NCBI RefSeq assembly: GCF_048564905.1
Contig: NC_133023.1
Span: forward strand, 6,029,001 to 6,093,000
Direction of reading: 5' to 3'
Source of the DNA: Vicugna pacos
Taxonomy: Eukaryota > Chordata > Mammalia > Artiodactyla > Camelidae
DNA: 64,000 bases
Shown piece by piece: positions 55,210-64,000 of this stretch (the stretch's first letter is position 1; the number at the start of each line of letters is the position of its first letter). The notes below the pieces were generated by a model. That model saw only the letters and a list, made by a program, of their open reading frames with translations, was not told where the DNA came from and ran no database searches. Made by a program: the position numbers and the translations under genes.

Positions 55210-55745
55210 CGGGCTAGTCCTACAAGCACATCTGAGTGGATCCCTCCTCTTAAAAACCTTGACGGGACTCTCACTGGCCGCGAGGTAAACCACAAACTCC
55301 TCAGTGTACAGATTCATAAGAACCCTTCATCATCTGCTCCCAGCCTGCCTCCCCAGCTTCCCACAAACCCCACGAGTGGCCACCTTCAGACAAATGCACA
55401 AACGTTCTGCTCCGTGCCTCCACACAGGGTCCTCCCTGGGCTTCCTGCTCTCCCGTTCCAGTCTGCGGTCCAAGACCCAGTTTGAAAATCACCTCCTCCA
55501 CAATCTCAACCGTGCACCAAAAAACAACGCCGTCTCTGCCTTTGCTGTGTCCCTTTAACACTTCAGACTTTTTAGAATAAAAGATAGGTAGTAAGGTCAT
55601 TACTTGTTTGTAAGTTTCATACATGATACTTCTCAGGGACACTCACAACCCCCCTCCCCGCCCCGCCCCCCAGCTGAAATGGTGTTGACCACATTGCAGA
55701 TGCTCAATGAATATTTGTTGATGTTCAAATTCAGTTAATTTATGT
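55210..55745 (+). mobile_element. L2 LINE 3' relic
   Basis: CCTCCTCTTAAAAACCTTGACG, CTGCTCCCAGCCTGCCTCCC, the TTTGAAAATCACCTCCTCC block and a terminal GATGCTCAATGAATATTTG match the L2 3' end in order. Confidence 0.6.
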
Positions 55746-56329
55746 CAAGTGCCTAGTAAGTGCCAGACATCGCATCAGATACTTAATAATGGAAGCTCAG
55801 TGTTAAGTCTGCTGGCCTTGAAGTGAATCCCAAAAGTAGCAGCAGCTTTAGGATCTGATAAACATGCCAGGCTTCACCTTAGCAATGCCGATGCGAAGAA
55901 GCCTAACTGTGTTTTCTGCTTTGAGTTTGTATCTCTGGACTTTTCTCCCACATGGAACAGTATTTTCCGTATTATGAACAGCCCTGTACCTTTACTAAAG
56001 AGATGAAAATTAGAGTGGCTGGAAAGAAGGAGAAAGGAGGCAACCCAAGACGTAGCCAGCCATGTCTCATTTCCAAGACTGTCACTTTCGGAGACAAGGC
56101 TGTCCGTTCCTCTGGGTCCTGGCAGCAGTGCACTGCCTGCGGCTAAATAGCAGGGGTCTGCTGTGCGGGGGTCATCCTGCCCTGGTCTGACTTCCCTTAG
56201 CCCGGATGGCTTTGCCTTGGTGTTTTAGATGCAAACTGGAAATTTTCATGGCCTTTTAATTCTGTTCCTCGCTGACATGTGCTCCCTTGTCCCCCTCAAA
56301 TGATGACATGTACTATTATTTACTTATCC

Positions 56330-56445
56330 TTACTAGAGTTAGCATTTACTAGATGCCCATTGTGTGACAGCACCGTTTAGATAAACACACACAAATCTAT
56401 TTAATCTCACAGGAATCACGTCGTTAGCACCCGACTAGAGGTCAA
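56330..56445 (+). mobile_element. MIR SINE relic
   Basis: TTAGCATTTACTAGATGCCC, TTGTGTGACAGCACCG and TATTTAATCTCACAGGAATC fit the 5' half of MIR. Confidence 0.55.
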
Positions 56446-57404
56446 GAAATAAAATACTAAGGGAGATTTGCCAGAAGAGCTTGTCCCCAGCTCTCTTGGA
56501 GGAGGCGGAGATGAGCGGTCCAGTGCCCAGAGGCACACGCCCTCCCTTGAGGTTACCGTGAGCTCCTGCAGAGCTCGGTCTCTTCCTCAGATCACACGTC
56601 ACCTCGCTTCTCATAAGCTTCACAAACACAGCTGTTATTCAGAGAAGGTGCTTACCAATGAAATCTTAGAAAATGTTTAAGACAATCTCAGCTCTTTTGA
56701 GATGTATTAGACGTGCTACCCCAACTCCTGTGTGACTAAGAATTCTTTAACTCTTACCATTAATTACTCTTAGGCCTTTTGGAACCATGAGCTGCTAGAA
56801 TTTTCCATCAAAAGTGTGTAATTTAACACAGTATTACAAACAGCTATTGGGCACCATTTGCGATGGTGAAGCATGAGCTACACGTGCAGGATGTATACCC
56901 GCTGAACAGTGACAGTGGCGGTGGACCTGCCTTCTGCTTAAAGGTGTTTTCAACCAGCCCGAGTGTAATAAGTGGAAAGAGGGAGGGGCTTCGGGGCCGC
57001 AGTGGGGACAGAAGGCGGGGCCAGGTGGCCTCCTCCCCAAGCGGCATTTGTGGGGATCCACCCCTGATGCCCAGAGGAGGGCCCTGCAAACACGCGCTCT
57101 CTTCCTCTAAAGAACTTTCCGTCTTGTTGCTCAGTGCTAAGGGCAAAAGGTTTACTCAGGAAGAATCTTTCAAGGGGATAAAATCTGATTAATCAGCCGT
57201 CATAACCATGACAGTCACTGAGCTTTCATTAGGAATAAGGACCATAGGTCTGGTTCTTATTCTCTCGCTACCCACCTGACGAGAATATAAATGAGCTTTC
57301 TGTAATAGGAAACGCCGAATATAGAGCAAGTGAGAAATCATAGGTTCTAGCATGTTTCATGGAAACTACATCTAATAGACTTCCTTATTTTTACAGGGGT
57401 TTTT

Positions 57405-57424
57405 GGTGGTGGTGGTGGTGGTGT
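57405..57424. repeat. GGT microsatellite
   Basis: Six to seven GGT units next to a camelid SINE. Confidence 0.85.
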
Positions 57425-57426
57425 AG

Positions 57427-57535
57427 AGGTAACTAGGTTTATTTACTTATTTATTTTAATGGAGGTGCTGGGGATTGAACCCAGGACCTCCTGCGTGCTA
57501 GTCACACTCTACCGCTGACCTATACCCTCCCTCAG
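57427..57535 (-). mobile_element. Camelid tRNA-derived SINE
   Basis: TTATTTATTTTAATGGAGGT, GCTGGGGATTGAACCCAGGA and CTATACCCTCCC are the reverse complement of tail, B box and head. In GPR143 intron 8. Confidence 0.92.
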
Positions 57536-57979
57536 ATTTATTTGTGTGTGTATACATATGTACACACACACACACACACACAGAGACATACATGAATATA
57601 CAGGTATGAAATATATGTAATAGGCTTAGTAAATGGCAGTCTTCAGAGAAACATTATTCGGACCTTGAACTGATACGTTCTTCCTCTTTATCAGCAGGGT
57701 TAACGGACACATCCCCCATACGATGGACAGGAGTTTAAATAAAAAGAGCGCAGCTTGAAGACCGCAGTGCTAGTGTTGGCGGGAAAGGGCAGATTGGGAG
57801 AACCAGCACTGAGTGACCGGCGTTTCGTCTTAAATGCCCCCGAGGGAGCCAGACCACCAAAGCGCACGCACCAGCTACAGAGGCCAGGTCCACTCTGACA
57901 GCCAGCGTTAGTGCCGGGTTTGTAGGGACAGGTTATCTCGCAGGCAAAATGCCAGGCAGCCCCGGAGGAGCCAGCCACG

Positions 57980-58350
57980 ATGAACGCGAGGCTGGGGTGC
58001 CTCCCTGGGAGGGCCAGGAGGGCGGGGACGCGCACGAGCAGCGGCGGTGGGACGCGTGCGGGCTCGGCGCCGGTGCGCGCGGAGCTGCGCCTTCGCGGGG
58101 ACGCGCGCTCTCACGGGACCCCCGCGGTCGGAGCTCCTGCGCACCAGCAGCGCCGCCCGGTTGTCCGACGGCGCATCTGCAGGGGGCCCGGGGGCTCCGC
58201 CGCCCGCCCTCCCGCCCGCCCGCCCGGGCGAGGGCGCTTACCTTCAGACAGCATGCTCAGGGCCTCGTCGGAGGTGTGCCCGCCGCCCGCTCGCACCACT
58301 TTCGTGCGCGCGGGGCCTTCGCGGGGCTCGCGGGAGCCCCCCGGGGTCGG
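57980..58350. other. CpG-dense segment at GPR143 exon 8 donor
   Basis: Very GC- and CpG-rich DNA with GCCCGCCC runs covers the 3' end of exon 8 and the start of intron 8. It looks like an intragenic CpG island. No transcript start is demonstrable. Confidence 0.55.
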
Positions 58351-58488
58351 GTGGGGCTGCTCGGCCGCCGAGGTGGTCACCGAGTCCCACTGGATCTCCT
58401 TCCTGGGAGCCTGGAAATCCAGGCTGCACCCTTTCCAGCCGTAGAAGGCCAGGGACAAGAGGAACCCTTGGGCTGGATTCAGGATCCC
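58242..58488 (-). CDS. GPR143: GPR143 exon 8: TM7 and proximal cytoplasmic tail
   Basis: 247 bp on the - strand, acceptor TCGCAG, donor GTAAGC. It starts [18 protein letters not shown] (TM7 with the NPxxxF-like motif) and continues through the tail, including [20 protein letters not shown] and ending [12 protein letters not shown]. The middle of the tail ([20 protein letters not shown]) is more arginine- and proline-rich than human. The donor side lies in CpG-dense DNA. Confidence 0.95.
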
Positions 58489-61018
<2,530 letters not shown>

Positions 61019-61127
61019 CAAATAATGAAAACCAGCATGATTTTGAAAAACCGGGTCTTGATCACCGCTCCCATCCGTCTCTCGCTCTCTGTGTAGATGC
61101 CTTGTCTTCCTTTCAGCAAGGAGGCCA
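61019..61127 (-). CDS. GPR143: GPR143 exon 6: cytoplasmic loop 3 and TM6
   Basis: 109 bp on the - strand encoding [36 protein letters not shown] and two bases of a Cys codon. Acceptor TCACAG, donor GTAATC. The basic loop 3 is where GPCRs of this family contact G protein and where a melanosomal sorting signal has been mapped in human OA1. Ser replaces the human Asn in TENERR, and Thr replaces Ile in IKIRF. Confidence 0.95.
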
Positions 61128-61269
61128 CTGTGAAAAGAGGGGGACTGCACGTGAGGCTCCTTACCTACCCCCCTACAGGCAGAGCCAGGAGAGCCTGGAG
61201 CCCCCGCCGGACACTCCATGCCCTCCTCACAGCTTCTGCCTGGGAGGTCTCAGAGCCTCGAGGGGATAG

Positions 61270-61445
61270 ACATTTTTTAAATGTTTACTTTGAAATCACT
61301 TTAGATTTACATAAGATTTGCAAAGGTAGTACACAGAGTTCCTGTCTGCCTACACCCAGCTTCACCCCAAAGGTAGCATCTTACACAACCACAGTCAGCC
61401 TGGTCGCCATGAAGAAATTAGCACCGCTACCATACTAGTAATTAA
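61270..61445 (-). mobile_element. Old L1M-like fragment
   Basis: GTACACAGAGTTCCTGTC and CCACACCCAGCTTC-type sequence, as in old L1M 3' regions. Confidence 0.5.
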
Positions 61446-61489
61446 ACTCCAGATTGTGTAAGGATGGTCTAGTTCAGGGACTGTATAAA

Positions 61490-61562
61490 TAAGTGTGCGT
61501 GTATATATACACATATACATATACATACACATATAAACGCATATGTATATTTTGTGTGTGGT
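61490..61562. repeat. AT/CA-rich microsatellite
   Basis: TATATATACACATATACATA-type run followed by TTTTGTGTGTGG. Confidence 0.8.
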
Positions 61563-61587
61563 GTATATTTTTTTTTTTTTTTGGTGG

Positions 61588-61713
61588 GAGAGGGAGGTAA
61601 TTAGGTCTGTTTATTTATTTATGTATTTTTCTTAATGGAGGTACTGGGGATTGAACCAGGGCCTCATGCATGCTAAGCACACACTCTCCCACTGAGATAT
61701 ACCCTCCCTCTGG
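61588..61713 (-). mobile_element. Camelid tRNA-derived SINE
   Basis: AATGGAGGTACTGGGGATTG, CATGCTAAGCACACACTC and GATATACCCTCCCTC. In GPR143 intron 5, near an L1 3' end. Confidence 0.92.
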
Positions 61714-61967
61714 GAATCATATTTTTAATGCTTTAGATTTTTCCTTATAAAAATAATGCAAGCTTGCTATTTTTAAATGTTGAAAAGATTTAACATTTCT
61801 CCTTGTAAAGAAGTTGGAAAATATAAAACAGTTTAGAAAAGAATGAAAGGTCTATGGTCTACCCAGAGACAACTAGCGTCAGCATCTTAGTTTATTTCTT
61901 TCCAGTCTATTTTCTGTAAGTCGTTTTTATTTGTTTGATGCAATCGAATCAGCAACTTTGTTTTTTT

Positions 61968-62396
61968 AAAAAAGCTATGTTTTTTAATTGAAGTATAGAT
62001 TATTTACAATGTTGTGTTCGTTTCTGGCGTACAGAATAGTGATTCACTTATACATATGTTTATTCTTTTTCATATTCTGTTTCATTATAGGTATTATGAG
62101 ATACTGAAGTTAGTTTCCTGTGCTATGTGGTAAGTTCTTATTGTTTATCCATTTCATATATAGTGGTGTGTGTCTGCTAATCCCAAACTTCTAGTTTATA
62201 GCTTTCCCCTTCAGTAAGCTAAATTTGTTTTCTATGTCTGTGACTCTTTCTGTTTTGTAAGTAAGTTTGTGCCAATAATTTAGATTCCACATGTGCATGA
62301 TATCAGATATTTGTCTTTCTCTGACTTCACTTAGTATGATAACCTCAAGGTCCATCCATGTTGCTGCAAATTGCATGATTTCATTCTAAAAAAAAG
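61968..62396 (-). mobile_element. L1 LINE 3' end
   Basis: TTAATTGAAGTATAGATTAT through GGTCCATCCATGTTGCTGC. Same L1 3' region as the other two copies, about 430 bp, in GPR143 intron 5. Confidence 0.9.
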
Positions 62397-63166
62397 CTAC
62401 CTTCAATATACTAGTGGATATGAAAAGAGTGACCCAGAGACCCACAGGGATCTCCCAACCCTTGACGCTGTGGTCCAGTACTTGACATGACCCTCAAGCG
62501 ACCGTTCTGTTAGGGTATGTTTCCCTCCTTCCTTCTGCACGTGGGGGAGCCACACAGCTTGAGGGGGTTGGAGACCTGCTCCAGACCACAATTCCCTGCG
62601 GATGGGGTAGGGGGTGCAGTGCAGCCCCCTGCCTCAGCCAGGTCTGTCAGGGGCCTTCGCTGACTCACAGCCTCCCTCTTCTGCAGTTCTTACAGCTTCA
62701 TCTGACTCACTTCCTGTGTGCTCCTTCCTGTTCACTGCCCCACCAGGGAAAGACACTGGCCCACACGTCACGGGAGAAACCAGGCTCCCACGACACCTCG
62801 GCCCACGGCCAGACCTCCCCCTGGGCTGCCCTTTCTTCTCCTGCTCCCCTCACCTCTGCAGTTTCCCAAGGCACCTCTGGGGCCTCCAGGCAGGCCACGG
62901 GCACAGCCAGGATGAGCCCAGACGGAACTGGAAAGTACAGTGGTCCTGGCTTCGCACTATCAGACGCTGACAAAGCATCTGTACCGCCCACGACTCAGTA
63001 GCGTTGCTCGCTTTCACTTACTGAACCTACTCACTTGCCCCAGCTGTACTCTGCGGATGTCTCTGGAGGATGACGAATGAGGTCAAGGGTCTCAGATAAC
63101 TGTCTGAGCCCAAGGGCTGGGGCCTTTCCCGTGGCATCGCGACCCGAGGGCTTTTCCCGTTATTGC

Positions 63167-64000
<834 letters not shown>

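Larger units (their letters stand above)
47910..58241 (-). other. GPR143: GPR143 intron 8
   Basis: A 10.3-kb intron between exon 8 and exon 9. It contains copy B of the CTCF-like module (48.48-48.62 kb), the 4-kb minisatellite block (50.27-54.35 kb), CpG-rich sequence with a 37-bp duplication (54.2-54.5 kb), an L2 relic (55.2-55.75 kb), a MIR relic (56.3 kb) and a camelid SINE (57.43 kb). About 48.65-50.25 kb holds no element I can name. Confidence 0.85.

Noticed and set aside
56844-57146. GPR143 terminal exon close to exon 8
   Set aside because: No frame here matches the SDAST...GDL tail. The matching exon lies at 47815-47909 with a proper acceptor and split codon.

Overview
This is a mammalian nuclear genomic window, almost certainly from a camelid. 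The evidence is two spliced vertebrate genes with canonical GT/AG exon boundaries, plus five copies of a tRNA-derived SINE of the type abundant in camels and llamas. No bacterial, organellar or phage content is visible.

Positions 1-44.1 kb hold the 3' part of TBL1X on the + strand. TBL1X is the X-linked transducin beta-like 1 WD40 corepressor subunit. Thirteen coding exons (15672-40739) splice in frame to 507 codons: the end of the LisH motif, the F-box-like segment, an alanine-rich linker and all eight WD40 repeats, ending in a TAA stop. The LisH-start exon and promoter lie to the left of the window. A 3' UTR of about 3.4 kb probably ends at an AATAAA at 44083.

Positions 47.5-64 kb hold the 3' part of GPR143 (OA1, the melanosomal GPCR of ocular albinism) on the - strand. 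Exons 5 to 9 are recognisable. Exon 9 is separated from exon 8 by a 10.3-kb intron, and exons 1-4 lie to the right of the window. The two genes converge tail to tail across about 3.4 kb. This order matches Xp22 in human.

The rest is intronic or intergenic. It holds L1 3'-end pieces on the - strand, MIR and L2 relics, many hAT (MER5A-like) and Tigger relics, MaLR LTR relics and the camelid SINEs. The most striking non-genic structure is a minisatellite of about 4 kb in GPR143 intron 8 (50.27-54.35 kb). Its core of 38/39-bp units has no stop codons in long stretches of the GPR143 strand and shows a 267-bp higher-order period. Other local structures are a 66-bp intronic minisatellite in TBL1X, a duplicated module carrying CTCF-like motifs around the GPR143 3' end, a 48-bp tandem duplication across the exon 5 donor of GPR143, and a 15-bp array in a Tigger relic. 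In cattle the pseudoautosomal boundary is known to lie in GPR143, so this neighbourhood is of interest for sex-chromosome evolution. I see no new multi-gene system here. The genes are ordinary host genes and the novelty is in repeats and regulatory structure.
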